From Mansonella perstans (taxonomy: Eukaryota > Nematoda > Chromadorea > Rhabditida > Onchocercidae), in contig JBAMDO010000059.1 of the NCBI GenBank assembly GCA_037074765.1, forward strand, positions 218,300-282,299: a stretch of DNA of 64,000 nt, read 5' to 3'. Shown here piece after piece: positions 39,223-52,477 of the stretch (position 1 is the first letter of the stretch; each line of letters opens with the position of its first letter). The notes beneath the pieces were generated by a model. That model worked only from the letters and a program-made list of their open reading frames with translations, was not told the origin of the DNA and did no database searches. Both the position numbers and the translations under genes were made by a program.

Positions 39223-42200
39223 CTAGAAACTAAGGGTAATATGGAACTTATGTAAATATCCAAAAAATTTTGTTAAAATTAAAATTGAAATTCATCATTT
39301 AAAACCAACTCTTTCACTCTTTTCCCTAAATACACATTTGAATGGAATCATTTAAAGGCAATACTGTATATCGTATTTCTTTGGTTTTTTTTTTTTTTTT
39401 TTTAATTTCAAATTATAATGAAGCTTACCATTTATACATAGCTCATTAATCTGTTACATGTCACTTTCCAAGAATAATTACTGTCAACGAAACGCATTTC
39501 CATGCAGAGATGTCGCTTTCCATATCGTCATTATCATATCAGATGGGAATAAAAAGTTGAAAATTTTTTCGCTACTATAAATACAAATTTAATTTAAGCT
39601 CTGTTGGCACAGAATTTCGAAGATGAATTTAAATTTGAAAGACTTTCATCAGAAAAGGCAAGTGAAATTTTGCCGGTAATTACTAATTAGAGAGATATGA
39701 TGAAGTTTTAGAGGAGAAAGGAATTATCGAAAGATTTATCGAAATGCAAATTGGAACATTATAGCGATTAATTATTGATGATTTGATTTGTTAAAATTTT
39801 GACCTAACTTGTCCTCTTTCATCCAAACCGCTCTCAAACAATCCGCTCATTTTGTTTTCTAGTAATTTACAAAAGTTTCTTGCAATACTACCAGAAATTT
39901 TTCCCTGTACTTTTTTCGATACTTTTTTATCGAAATTCATTGATTCACCTAAGGTAGTTATCATCAAAACTGATTTTTTTCTTGAAAATTAATGGATTCA
40001 CTAACTTTCACAAAACTATCAAGCGTGTCTAGACGAATTGAACGTTTAAGTTCATTAATTAGGTTGAGTTGAGTTTTTTCAAATGCTATACCTTTGATAA
40101 TTCAATTTATCAGTTTATTATCCGGTATTACGTGCTATTACTACGTATGTAATGATCCGCTAAGTTCATTCTACTACTTACTTTCATTTTCCTAATATTT
40201 GAAAACAGATTGTTTTTTTCTTATGCATGTGTACGTAATACCGGATAATTACCGGAAAATGATTTAAATGAAGCATTTTAACTTCATTGAAAGTAAACTA
40301 TTCCCTAATAGTAAGCCTAATTGTGGTAGGTCCGAACAAATGGAAAAAATAATTACGAATCACTACTAGAATAGACCTGGAAAAGCTTGAAATCTCTTTA
40401 GCTTAAATTCAAATTTTTTCAATATCAATTGTTAGATAAAAAGATGTAAAGACAGTTGTGAAAAAAAAATTAAAATATCAAAATATGAATGAAAAAAATT
40501 TGTTGTCAACTTGTAACTTACAATTTACACTTACAACTTGCAACTTACAGTTTATACTTGCAACTTGCAACTATGCGAGTAATATAAATTCAAAATTACA
40601 AATGAAATAAGTAAAGTGTTACTGAATGACAGTAATGTAGCGGTTAATATTATCGCTATTGTGATATAAAATTTTGGAAATGTAAACTATAAAATTGGTC
40701 AACTGCTGAATTATACTTGTTTACTGTTTGCTTAACATCATTAATTTCTTGTGTGTAATAACAAAAATACATCATTGAAAACTGTGGCAATGTAAATATT
40801 TGTATTGTTGTGATTCCAATATGGAAATAATCACTCCTGAAATACTCCTTGTATCAGATATATAAAGGAAAAATGTCGCATACTTACAGTTGACATTTGT
40901 GCGAATCGCTGAGAAAGTAATTTATGTCAAAGCTCAACAGATTTTTTTTCTCTTTGCTGTAATTGCTTCCTGAACAAATTTCAGTATCCAGAATGTAAAC
41001 AGAAAAATATCACATGCGAAAGATAAGTATATGCTAAATTCGTTGTTCTCTTTGGTTGTGATTTTGCTAAATAGTTAATGAATGGATAGGGACAGTAAAA
41101 ATCTCATTAATTCAGTCATGCGTATCACCAACTGAGATGACAAGCAATTTGATTACTTGCAGAAAGTGATTCACAGTTAATGCTACGACACAATAATTTT
41201 AAAATAGATAAGATACACAGAAATTACTAATTATATTTAATAATTAACAGTTATGAAAAAATTATATTTAATAATTCTTTTTTAGTATAATAAGTTATTC
41301 GTTTTAAGTTGCAAAACTGATTGATTTTTAAATTACAGAAAAATTTTAGGTAAAAAAATTATTTTTCGTATAATCAATTATCGATTAGTATTAGTTTAAA
41401 AATTCTTGTTTTAAATAAAAAAACTTTGATGTTAAATAATCCTGAGATTTCTTAATGTTTGTAATTAATTAATATTAATGAGTTAAATATATATAAATTA
41501 TAAATGATTTTTCATATGTTTTAAATTTATAAGGTTTTTTTTTCAAATACTTTCATAATGATTTTTTATTTTTTATTAAGGTACTGTAGTAAGCGATAGG
41601 ATTAAAGCGTTAAAACAAAAAATTCCGCTTTAACTTTACTTAAAAAGCTTATTTAATATCAAAGTTTTTTTACATACAGACATTACATACAGACAAATTT
41701 TCAAAAAAGTTTTTAATTTTTATATTTTCAAGAATAATGTGAAAACGAATTAAGATTTATTTTACGAACTCAATGTACTTGAAATATCAAAGCATTACAC
41801 AGTAATTTATTCACTTGAAATATCAAAAAGGTATACAGTAATTTATTTACTAAATTAATGCATTACTATAAAATTGAATGATACCTCATTGTTTGAGCAA
41901 CAATATGCTCTTCTGTCAGGAATAGTTGTCATAATCGGAAGCAATGAATCATTAAGTAATAAAATTAGTTTGATAAGATGACCAGATACTATGTCAGCCG
42001 AAAATTTGCCCAGCAATTTGATGAAGGAAAAAAAAATTTTTCATAGGACCAAAATCATCCGTGAAGACATACTGCCTGTCATTCTTAGTAGTATTGATTT
42101 CCATTTCTTTATTTAAATTTGTTTCAAAAAAATCTCAAGTTTCCAAATTTCTTTTATCATAGCAAAAATTTTTGCAACATTGAACAAATACAACTAACAC

Positions 42201-43824
42201 TTTGACTTTTATTCAGTGAAGCAAAAATCTTTTGCAATGGCCCGTTATTTATGTCACAAGCAAAAGAACTTAGCTATAAAACTAACACAGCGTGCTTCAA
42301 TGTAAAATTAGCCAAGAGCTTAGAGATAATTTGAAGAAAAGTACAAGTTTTTGAAATATCAAAAACATTCGATCTTAATTCTAAACTGAAAAGCATGCTG
42401 GGCAAAGATTTAAATTATCCAGATACACAGAAGTAAATCGGAATTTTGCAATTCATTAACTTGATGGACTTAAGGAAAATATATAAATACTATTCCAGCA
42501 TATCCAGAACATCAAACTAATATTTTGATTGGAGTGAGACAAATAATCAAAAGATAAACCTGGCATCTGCCAGATTCCCAAATTACTTCTGTTTCTTCAA
42601 CCGCTTTATCTCTTAGGATTTCTTATCAACGATTATTTAATGTTGCATGTTGCTGCTTGGATCTTAAAATCTTTTCTTACAAATTCGATACTAGGATAAT
42701 CTTTCATCTGCAATTTTTTTATTGTAATCAATTCGTTCATTGGCGACATTTGTCACATCACTTGATGATAATACATCCATGCAGTACATGAAGTTGCATC
42801 ATTTACATATCGCCACAAACATTAAAAATCTTTAAACGAGTTTAATTAACTTAGCCTCATTACTTTTATAGATAAGTTATATTAAATTGATCTATAACAT
42901 TTTTATTGTTGTTCTTTCTATCGAATTATGCACGGATCTTATATTTCCAATATTTGCCGAAAATTACCTAACCATTCATACAGTTACACCACCGATCTAT
43001 ACCACCACAACTCCTAATTATATCACGCTAAGTATCTGTAACATTATTCGATTTATTGCAAATCATGAAAATGAAACTAATCAATATGTTCAATTCGGTA
43101 AGTTCCTGAATTTCTGATTTAGTCAGTACTGATGAACAAGAAAGAATATTTCGTAAAAAAAACTATCGATTCAGCATTTAAGAATGACGAATAATTACAA
43201 CGTTGTAGCTAGTCATCATGATCAAATATTGCGATTCGGTAATGACTGATAGGAAATATTTCAATTGATCATTTTGATCTAATAATGGGCAATTTTTTTC
43301 ATTGCAAATTTTTTAATTTAAATGTAGGAATAAAAAATATATAATACGATTAGTAGTTTTCTCTGTATTAAAATGCTTACGAAAGTAGTCAAAATTATCA
43401 TTAATTCTACCATATCATATCATTCTATTGATTATCAATGATTACGAAATAGAATAGTTAATTTCAATCAATTACCTAAACAGTAGCATACTTATCAAGT
43501 TAAATTTTGCTAAAAACTAATCTAATAAATTTTTTTTTTAGTAACATTTACTGAAAATATATAAATGCTGCACATGATTATTTATTTATACAGTAGGAAA
43601 AAAGTTGAAAGTAATTAAATATAATTAAATTATAATTTTTGAATGATTTTTTAAATAATTTATTAAATAATTAAATAACAATTTTTTGTAACTATTTAAA
43701 CAAATGCAAATAAGAATGTTGGTAGAAAGAATCGAATTTTATATTTGCCATTGAAATAATATTAAATTGAAATTGAAATAAATGCTAACACACAAAATGC
43801 ATTTCACTCAACCACAAACCGTTA
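39223..43824. other. Intergenic, AT-rich
   Basis: About 4.6 kb between two minus-strand genes. It holds long A/T runs (T tract at about 39387-39405), a short ACTTGCAACTTAC-type repeat at about 40505-40570 and many stop codons in all frames. The missing first exon of the WASP-like gene and promoter sequence should be near its low-coordinate end. A frame at 42887-43087 has a signal-peptide-like start but no ATG (see rejected items). Nothing else can be supported. Confidence 0.5.
40505..40572. repeat. Short ACTTGCAACTTACA repeat
   Basis: Variants of AACTTGTAACTTACAATTTACACTTACAACTTGCAACTTACAG recur about four times in 68 bases. It is a small non-coding repeat. Confidence 0.6.
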
Positions 43825-46800
43825 TCACATCTCACGATCTTTCCCTTCCAAAATCTGTAACAAAATTAAAATTTTACAAATTCATTTCAAAAAAAGTTAT
43901 GAAAAATTTAAAACTTTAACAAAGATAAGAATAACACTTGTTTAGAATCTTCCTTTTTTTATCGTTTGAGATACAAAAAAATTTTTTGTATAAATTTGGT
44001 GAAAAAAGAATATTATTTTTTGAAAAACAAAAAAATGCTTCATTATTCAATGGAGTTAAAAAAGAGCTCATTGAAATGGGGTCAAAGGTTAAATGTTAAA
44101 AATAACAATTTGTGCATTTGCTTACATCAATAGCGTCCATAAATGCTTTTTCATCTGTAATCAAATTACATTCTTTTGCGTAACATAAAGCAGTCTGCAG
44201 TATCAAACGATAATCTGCCAAAAATCGTAGAACACCACAACGTCGCATACATACCGCTTTAGCTATGTTCAATATCGACATACGACGGGTTTCAGCAATC
44301 TGAATGAGAAATTCAAATAGAGCATAATTTTATCGATGTCACATGGCAGAAGCATGAAATTTGAAAGCATGGTATAATTCACGTAGTAGAGGCGTGAAAT
44401 TTGAAAGCGTAATATAATTCACGTAGTCGAAGCGTAAAATTTTTAATACTATCTATCACTGAAAGAACATAAATATAAAACGATAAGTAAGTTTACTCGC
44501 CGATCGTACTTGTCTCATCAGTAATGAAGTGATTACAAAAATAGCAGTCCGTCGGATACCATAACTACCGTGTACAACAATTGGGTTCCTTTCTTTTTCA
44601 TTTTTTGCTTCCATTATAGTAATCATTTCCATAAGCAGTACCGGTGAAATTGCCTTTTCATGAGTCCATTTATTGTATCGCATAATGTGAAGATACCGTT
44701 TGTTTCCTACATTTAAACAACATGCGATATATTTCGAGATCAAACTAATTAACTAAAGATGTAGATGAATAAAAAGAAATTCTCAATAGTTCTTTGGTTG
44801 GGAGCTGAACTGATTACACCCGTATACAACTTGGGTTGTTAAAAACTACTACGTCCCAAGTTTCCGTTTCCCAAGAATATTGCTATAGATTGGAATATGT
44901 CAACTAAAAAGTAGTCTTCAAGATAACAAACCGGAATCAATGTTTGGACAAGAAATGTTCTGTCATATTTACCTACCGTTATCCTTCATTTCCATATTTG
45001 TAAGCACGACTTCGTAGATGAATAAATTTGCCACTGAAGTTTCCGTAACTTTTTGGGTTTCAAGGAAATACCTTTTTCTTACCTGAAAAGTCAAGTTTTA
45101 AGTGAATTATTGCTGAATTATCACATATAGTGATAAAACTAAATGCGTCAGTTGTTAAGAAAACGAAGATACTGCATTGTAAAGAATGACCTTAACTTTT
45201 TGTCTGCATTGAAAACTGAAATACGGATAACAAGTCTCTGGATCAGTAAGTGGTTCCAGACATATTACCAATCGCACATTATACTGCCAAAGCATCCGGA
45301 AAAAGTCGATTAATGATTGTTTTGTTGGACCCTGCAAAATTTTTTCCCTTAATTTTGCTTCAGGAAAAAATGTGATGGGACTGAAAATGACTAAATATGA
45401 GAATAGAAAATATCAATATGAAAATTTGAAGATTTTCTACTTCAATAATAATTTAGAAGCTGCCGCAAGATTTTACTTGGCTCAAATGATCTGTAGACAA
45501 TGGATTCAGACAAGTTTAGGCATATTTTGAAATTAAACAAGGCAACACTATACGTATATCTCAGTCTGTATCGGGGAATTCCAAAAGATGCAATAAGTTA
45601 TAATTTTTTTTTTTAACCTTTACCAGGAAATATAATCCAGAAATACTGATTCATTAGCAGTACAATATTAATTTTCTTAGAAGGCAATACAGAACGAAAC
45701 ATTCCATGATACAGTAATTTCAGTAATTTTTTAAAAAAATAAGAAAAGCAACATGAAAAAAAAATAGCCTGGAAAATAAGAATGAGGATTGGAAGAGACA
45801 TTTATAAGGCTCAAGTTTATTACATCAATTTATTGATATTTCGTCTATGTTTCTTTTAAAACCATAATTAATAAGCGATTTAAATTCTGCTCAAGTCATC
45901 TCACTTCATGAATTATTACTATTATTATTATTATTAGCATTATTATTATTGTTATTATTGTTATTATCACTATCATTATTGTTATTATTATCATCATCAC
46001 CATTATTATCAATATTATTATTGTTACTGCTATTATTATTGCTAATATCACTATTATTATTGCTATAACTATTCGAATTTCAAAAGTTTTCATTAAGCTT
46101 TTAGCGAATTTTGCAGCACAACTTACTTGTGCCATAATAAAATAGCCATAAGGTGTGTCAATTTCCGATGCATGAATATAGTGCGAATCATCCTTCATTG
46201 TTGTAAGTAAACTTACCGCGCCTTCATCAAAACAGACCACCTTTGGTGATCGATTCTTTCCCCCATCCTCAAAATTAATAAACTAATAAATAAATCGACA
46301 CTGAATTAATTAAATTAATTTGTAATAGTGAACTGAAATTTTTACACATTAATACTCGAATAATTATTAAAAATTAGCAAAACAGATAGATCATTTCAAT
46401 TTTTTAACAGAATATTTTGTTTATTTTTTCTTTTAAATGAGCATTGAAGATTTAAAGAAAATTAGTCGGTCAGATATTGAATGTATGTACGATTTGATAA
46501 TATAAAATTGAACAAGGATTATTTAATGACAGAATTATATCTAATAATATTGTTTAGGTTACTCTATGGATTGCCTAAATGATATGTTTAGCTTTTTCCA
46601 GTGATTAACTAATGATGATGTACCTAGGTTATCCATAGGAATTTGCTAACCATTTGTTTTGATTATTTTACATGAAAAATTAATTGTGAAACATTTAAAT
46701 TGGTTTTTATAAATTTTTTTAACAGTGGTTTTTTTTTTTCAACTGGTGAAAAAGTAAAAAAGAAAAAATACTATCGAACCATTGCTTCACTTTCACAAAA

Positions 46801-47006
46801 ATTGGAAATATGTCGTTGTTGTTTCCATATAAATTTATGTTCCAATTTCAATGTTTTTTCCAGATCATTCCAGGCATAAATGTAATTTCGTGTAAAACCT
46901 TCCACACTTTCACCGTTTACCAATTTCTGAGCGCTTAATGCATCATCCTTTCCAACATGCCAATCTGCAACAATAACAACAATGCTTTTGTTTATCACTG
47001 CTTTTT

Positions 47007-47037
<31 letters not shown>

Positions 47038-49678
47038 GTAAGCGGAAATTAAAAGTAGTGAATTTTTTTAATTTAAAATTTAAAATTTATTACTTGAATT
47101 AATTTTTCATTTGAAATAATAAAGAAAGTTACATGCAAGTAACACCTGAAGTTGAAATGAAATTTAATAAAAGTGTCATCATTTCGAATAGCTTAACTAA
47201 TAAGCTGAAGTATTTAATAAAGTATATTTGGCCATGGACAGAATGATGAAAAAATTAAAGAAAGGGGAATATTTTTTTTAATTTCTTTTTTTTTTGGGAA
47301 TGATAAATTATTCAGGCAGAGAATGAATCACCCTTTATCAAATTAAGCTTTTTGGTCACATCTCTTTCCATTTCCTGAACCATATCTTCTTCAGTACCCT
47401 AAAATCGATTTTTTTTTTCGTTAAATTTAAACATGCAAATTAATGCGACTAAAAAATCTTTATTTTTTTTTAAAGTAATTTTTTTAACAGCTAAATTTCT
47501 AAAAATTATTTAAAAAATTTTTGCAAACATTCAATTAATGCGCTGTAAATTTCTTTTAATTATTAATTGTTCTTATTCAGAAATTATTATGAATCAATGA
47601 ACTTAAAGCATAAAGTATCAAAAAATAGAAAAATTATGGATCAACATCAGTCCAATTACTTAAATCCTCGCCGTAAAGATAAAGCTCCAAGAAATCATCC
47701 TTCAAGATGACCATCCAATAAATAACTTATAAAAACTTTAGTGACCAAACATTGCTTCTGACATTTCGACCTGTTTCATCGTTAGTGTCCTAATCAATGA
47801 ATTTGTCTTACCTCTGATACTGATTCACTTTCATCAGAAAATTCTGATTTTCTCACTCGATTATCTCTGGATACTTCCGATATGTCGGATGATAGTTTTG
47901 ACAATGAATAACTTTTTATTCCTTTCACCTTTTTTTCATCAGCTTCCAATTCCTTTGCGCTCATAAGACTTTTCGACACACCATCCAATACTTCATCATA
48001 ACAGAAAGGACGCTATAAAAAAGTTTCACATGACTTAATGCTTTTTTTAAAATAATTAAATAATTTAAAGTAATTAAATCCTGTGATTCATTAAGATGCC
48101 TCGGAATAAAGAGATGAATACATCGTTTTATTTGATCGTTTTATTACCGGCATTGTTAGTTTCTTCTCTTTTCCACTTTCTGGGTACGGTCTCTAAGGAT
48201 GATGCAACTTATTTCAAACATGTTGAAAAAAAAAAATCGGCTTTAAATTTAGCTTGATACATAAGTGATAACAAATGAATTTTAATTCGAAATGTTTGAT
48301 GGTTCATTTTAAATGTCTTAGAACAACGATTCATCATAACTATGCGGTCTCTGGAAGGAATTAGAGCAGTTTTCTGGAGGGTATAATTTAAAAATTGATT
48401 TACAATAATTCTTTGCTATATTTAGTGCTGTTCAATTGAACCTTTTGATCAAATTCGAGAGCATTAAAAAGAAACAATTAATTAAAATATAGATATATTC
48501 TTCAAACAATCTCTTCACTTCTCTTCCTTCTTGTCCTCATTACTATTGAAATATAAATATGATAAAGGAACATATAATCTAAAACATAAAAGAGTCTACA
48601 ACAACATAGAGCCCAAGACATAAAAAAAGGCTAAAACAACACAGAGCCTAAACATATAAAAAATCTAAAACAACATACCTGAAACAGTATAGTGCCTAAA
48701 ACATATAAGGAGCCTAAAACATATAAAGCGTAATTTAAGACTTTACCGGTTTTCGTGTTTGCGCTTTCTTCGTCCCATTAACTTTGCCCGGGATTTGCTG
48801 CTTCTGAAAACAAGAAAATGTAAGCTGTGTTTTGTGCTACGAATCATTTTGTTTGTTGCGCGTCGTTAAATTTCTGTTGCCGAATTAAAAACCTGATGAC
48901 AGTTTACTGATAGTTATATTTCTGATCCGAATATACCTTTTTATCGTTCTCGAGTGATGCATCTCTTAATCGTTCCATGATTTTTGAACTTTCTGATTTA
49001 ATGTTATATTTTGGTAAGTCACTTTTGCTGTATTTTCCATAATTTTTCTTTGTCGATTCTCTCAAATCAGAAATGTTTGGTGAATACTGCTGCCTGGAAC
49101 CAGAAATTTTCCCTGTGATCTCTTTCGAGCCATATTGTGTTTTTTCGGGCGAAAAGGGAACAGTTTCAGCAGAATCCGGTTGCTTTTGTCTGAAATGTGT
49201 ATTCTCGAGGGAATAGGAAATACTTTCAGCGGAATCCGATTGCTTTTGTGCGGTATGTGTATTCTCAGCGCTCAAAGAAGTAGTTTCACTAGAATCCATG
49301 CGCTTTCGTCTGAAAGCCTTCGATGTTTTTCGTTGTTCTGTTTGCTTATTCACAATTTTTTCTTTTGATAGTTTTCCGGCTATGCTTTTTTTCGTGTCTT
49401 TCTGGATCTTCTTTTTTGTTGTTAAGCCTACATTACTCTGTTCAACATTTGACAATTCCTGATTTGATAATTTTGATAACGTTTCCTAGAAACATTGAAA
49501 ACAACGAAAAATTTATCACAAGCAAACAATTTTTCATGATTAAAATCAATTTTTCAGAAAAAAAAAAGCAATCCGGAAAAGAGAAATAAAATAATGATGT
49601 AATGTTATATTCTGCATTTACTTTGCTTCCTATCATCATCTTCTTCATTGAACTTCCCAACGATTTGCCTTTTTGCAT
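43825..49678 (-). CDS. Tyrosine-phosphatase-fold protein, predicted inactive (pseudophosphatase)
   Basis: Thirteen minus-strand exons, all phase-consistent, give 654 residues: 49678-49622, 49485-48937, 48803-48747, 48192-48148, 48012-47812, 47398-47332, 46964-46780, 46282-46127, 45331-45191, 45082-44977, 44706-44510, 44299-44126 and 43854-43825. Residues 1-300 are Lys/Ser-rich and probably disordered, with a three-fold 20-residue repeat (about 65-130). The rest is a classical PTP domain: KNRSPKVVCFDEGAVSLL, YIHASEIDTPYGYFIMAQ, QSLIDFFRMLWQYNVRLVIC and CYPYFSF. The signature HCSAGIGRT is replaced by HGSYGIRRT, so the catalytic Cys is Gly (about residue 568). The WPD loop reads KWTHE, losing the general acid, and KNRY is KNRS. 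Nematodes have many single-domain PTPs of this type, several expressed in sperm. Catalysis is not expected; phosphotyrosine binding or scaffolding is possible. A TTCTAG acceptor ends 24 bases before the ATG. Confidence 0.9.
44345..44445. repeat. 40-bp direct repeat inside phosphatase intron
   Basis: The unit GAAGCATGAAATTTGAAAGC plus ATGGTATAATTCACGTAGTA is present twice in full with a third partial copy (CGAAGCGTAAAATTT). It sits in the intron between the exons 44706-44510 and 44299-44126. Confidence 0.8.
45905..46076. repeat. Interrupted ATT/GTT/ATC trinucleotide microsatellite
   Basis: About 170 bases of (ATT)n with GTT, ATC and ACT interruptions lie in the phosphatase intron next to exon 46282-46127. 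On the minus strand they read as an open Ile/Val-rich tract that runs on from the exon, but the GTAAGT donor at 46126 ends the exon first. Confidence 0.9.
48585..48735. repeat. Degenerate AGCCTAAAACATATAAAA repeat
   Basis: Variants of (AGAG)CCTAAAACATATAAAAAATC or TAAAACAACATAGAGCC recur five or six times in a phosphatase intron, with about a 30-40 bp spacing. Non-coding. Confidence 0.7.
49065..49290 (-). repeat. Three-fold 20-residue coding repeat in phosphatase N terminus
   Basis: Within exon 49485-48937 the protein carries three successive copies with the pattern DSxExxxxSxENTHxxQKQ (DSSETTSLSAENTHTAQKQS; DSAESISYSLENTHFRQKQP; DSAETVPFSPEKTQYGSKE). The underlying DNA repeat is 60 bases and is visible on both strands. 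The units are Ser/Thr- and Glu-rich, as in disordered, phosphorylatable tails. Confidence 0.85.
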
Positions 49679-50195
49679 TTTAATTCAAAATGTCAAATTA
49701 AACTAGAACAATCAACTGTTCACAAATGCTTCAATAAGCAAAATAAAATTATATCAATAACTTTGACATTTTTATTTGTGATTTATTATGATAAAAATTA
49801 GTTGAATGAAATGATTGATTGAAGAATGAAAGGAAAGAAATCGCTGGGAAAAAAAAAAACTACCAAAACTTGTATTGTTAAAAATGAAAACTTTTAAATT
49901 TTCATACAGATTAAGTATTGATAAATCATAAATTAACCTAACTTATTTATGGCAATTATTTTTCATAAAAAATTAATTTTGTAGTAATAAGGAAAAAATA
50001 ATCACTTTTAAAATCTTTCTTACAAAAACCACTCTCCAGCTAAATTATCCAGATATCTAGATAGCTATCCAGATATTCAGATATAATTGATCATTTCGTA
50101 TTTACAGGGAAAAACTATTACATGTAATTATACCTATCAATTACTCAAATAAAGCCAGCAATAGGAATGACCCAGAAAGGAAGTTAGAATATTGA

Positions 50196-50312
50196 AAGTT
50201 TATTTAATTCTACTTTTCATTTCATATTTCCTTTTCAAATATTTGTTTGGATATGAAACTTTATTTAATTCATTTTTCATTTCATATTTCCTTTTCAAAT
50301 ATTTGTTTGATA
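50196..50312. repeat. 61-bp direct duplication
   Basis: The block TTTATTTAATTC...TTTCATTTCATATTTCC...CAAATATTTGTTTG occurs twice, 61 bp apart, with very few differences. It produces a repeated FISYFLFKYLF open frame that is probably not coding. Confidence 0.85.
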
Positions 50313-51111
50313 AATTGCACAAGTTTCAATATGTTCTAGCATCTTCCGGAAAATCTCTTCTTATTCTATCCAGAACTCTCAGGAAGCAATCTCTCAATTT
50401 GCAATAGCCTCTGGAAAATCGGACGACTCACTCAATCATAGATCTTATTCAGCAACCAAACAATCAAACCATTTCTATCTTGGCTGAATAATATTTCACC
50501 GTTGGACGAGTAACAACGGTTTGCGTAATCTTTTCAGGTAAATATGCGCCAAATTACTTCTCACTTCTCTGTTTACGGTTAATCCGGAAAAGTTGGACGA
50601 GTAGCGTTTTTTATCAGTTTTTTTATCCGATGAACTGTATCCGGTATACGGAAATTTTAGATGAATTTAAGTATAAATATCGATTATTAAAGTATTAGCT
50701 ATGGATATGATAAAGTATAGGCTTATTATTGATCTTTATTTCAAATGATGGATGAAAAACTGTAAATGGAATAGAATATTCGATATTTCTTTTATATACT
50801 AGTAATCCGGTAAATGAGGTTTTTCAGTGTTACGCGGGAGCTTTATTTGAAGATGCTAGTTTATATTGTGACATAGCGAGATAGCGCGCTAACAAATATG
50901 GAAATGAATAATTTTATTCAATTAAAAGATATTTTGATAAAAATGAAATTTTCAAATAAATATATTTGTGATCAATAATGCATCAATAAACATAATTTAT
51001 AGCAATGTTTCATTTTATCATTCTGTCAATATCAATTAGGCTTTTTGCATGCAATTCCTTTAGATTTCTTTTTTTTTTTTTATGTCGAAAAATAAGCGGA
51101 AAAGAGCAGGA

Positions 51112-51197
51112 AGAAATCTCAGTGGATTTTTCGCCACATACCAGAATCATTAAGAGAAATCTCAATGGATTTTTCGCCACATACCAGAATCATTAAT
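51112..51197. repeat. 42-bp direct duplication
   Basis: AGAAATCTCAGTGGATTTTT plus CGCCACATACCAGAATCATTA is followed at once by a copy with one or two changes (AATGGATTTT). Intergenic. Confidence 0.88.
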
Positions 51198-52477
51198 CTC
51201 ACCTAACTTCATTGAATCATTAATCATTAACATTAATCATTAAGCAATCATTAATCTTCATTAACTATCGTTAGTGTATTTTCATGCATCTTTATGGTAA
51301 TTGAGAAGCATTTTAGATAGCATTTGAAAATGTAACAAAAATGATAGCTTATTGATTATTTACTGAACTCTTAATATATTTTTCATAAAGCATTACTGCG
51401 GGAATTATTAGATCGTGGAATATATTAGCATTGTTATGAGAGAATAAATGAACCTTAACTGGGCATTTCTTTTAATGATTGTTGTATTTATAAGTTGTTT
51501 CATTAAGTTAATTTATTGAAAATTTAAATTTTATTTTTTGCAGGAATTGTTTGATTTCAATCTGCCATACAAACCAAACAAACAACTCCTCAGGCCGAGC
51601 AATTTCAGAGCTTTCTTTTTGTTTAAAATTGGAATGAAAGGAATTATAAGTGCAGAATAGTTAATCATTCGGAACATTTATTACTAATTTCAGGTTAATT
51701 AATTTTGAATTTAATTAAAACTTTAATTTTTGAAATATTAGTACTGTTGGCAAATAAATATAGGTTATCTTCTTCTTATACAGGTTAATTGATATCATTG
51801 CTAGATCATTCAGTAACTAATATAATTTTTTTCTCATATTTGCACTTTCTGATGAATCATCCGTTTTTCATGATTCAGTTACTATTTCCATATATATATA
51901 TGTATATATGTTCTGGTTGACCATAGCATATCATTTTCAAAGATTAGTTTACAATCTATTTGCTAAAAACTAACAATGACTCATCGATTGAATTAAACTT
52001 AACAACTTAGTAATGTATATGACTAAGGTCCATTTATTAGTTCTAAGTAATTGCATTTATTAAAAAATAAAAGATCCTATAGCTTAACACTTTAATGATT
52101 TAGTAATCAACGAGAGTAAATAATGAATGAAATGATGAAAATACTGAAAAATCAGATATTTTATTACTTTTATCTTTCATAATTCTCATAACTGCGAGTG
52201 TAAATTTTACTAGAAATTTTGATTGCTTCTTTTGGATTAATTTATGAAGAAATATTAAATGTTTAGATTATTTATTTCTTATATTCTATTTCTGATATTC
52301 AATTTTATCAATCAATAAAAAAAAGATTTTTTAGTGTGTAAATAATTGAATGTAATTTAATATTTATGAATATAATTTGATATATTTGCATTTATTTAAT
52401 TTTTTCCTTTTTCGAAATAATAAATCCTTATGAATATGTTGCATGTGTTATTATTGATTGTAAAATGCAGATAGGAA

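Larger units (their letters stand above)
49703..52477. other. Intergenic between divergent genes
   Basis: About 2.8 kb between the minus-strand phosphatase start and the next plus-strand gene. It contains two small duplications (listed separately), an (AT)n stretch near 51890-51908 and ATTAATCATTAA-type simple sequence near 51205-51265. One exon-like open stretch at 51544-51660 follows a TTTTTGCAG acceptor but ends in TAG. No gene can be assigned to it. Confidence 0.5.

Noticed and set aside
42887..43117. Plus-strand open frame with a signal-peptide-like hydrophobic start and Thr-rich tail, ending at a GTAAGT donor
   Set aside because: There is no ATG at its start, an in-frame stop lies just upstream, and no partner exon was found.
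45896..46120. Ile/Val-rich hydrophobic extension of the phosphatase exon, looking like a membrane segment
   Set aside because: It is a translated ATT microsatellite beyond a good GTAAGT donor, and the next exon joins in phase without it.
50192..50407. Plus-strand frame with repeated FISYFLFKYLF
   Set aside because: It arises from a 61-bp DNA duplication in AT-rich intergenic sequence and has no splice or start context.
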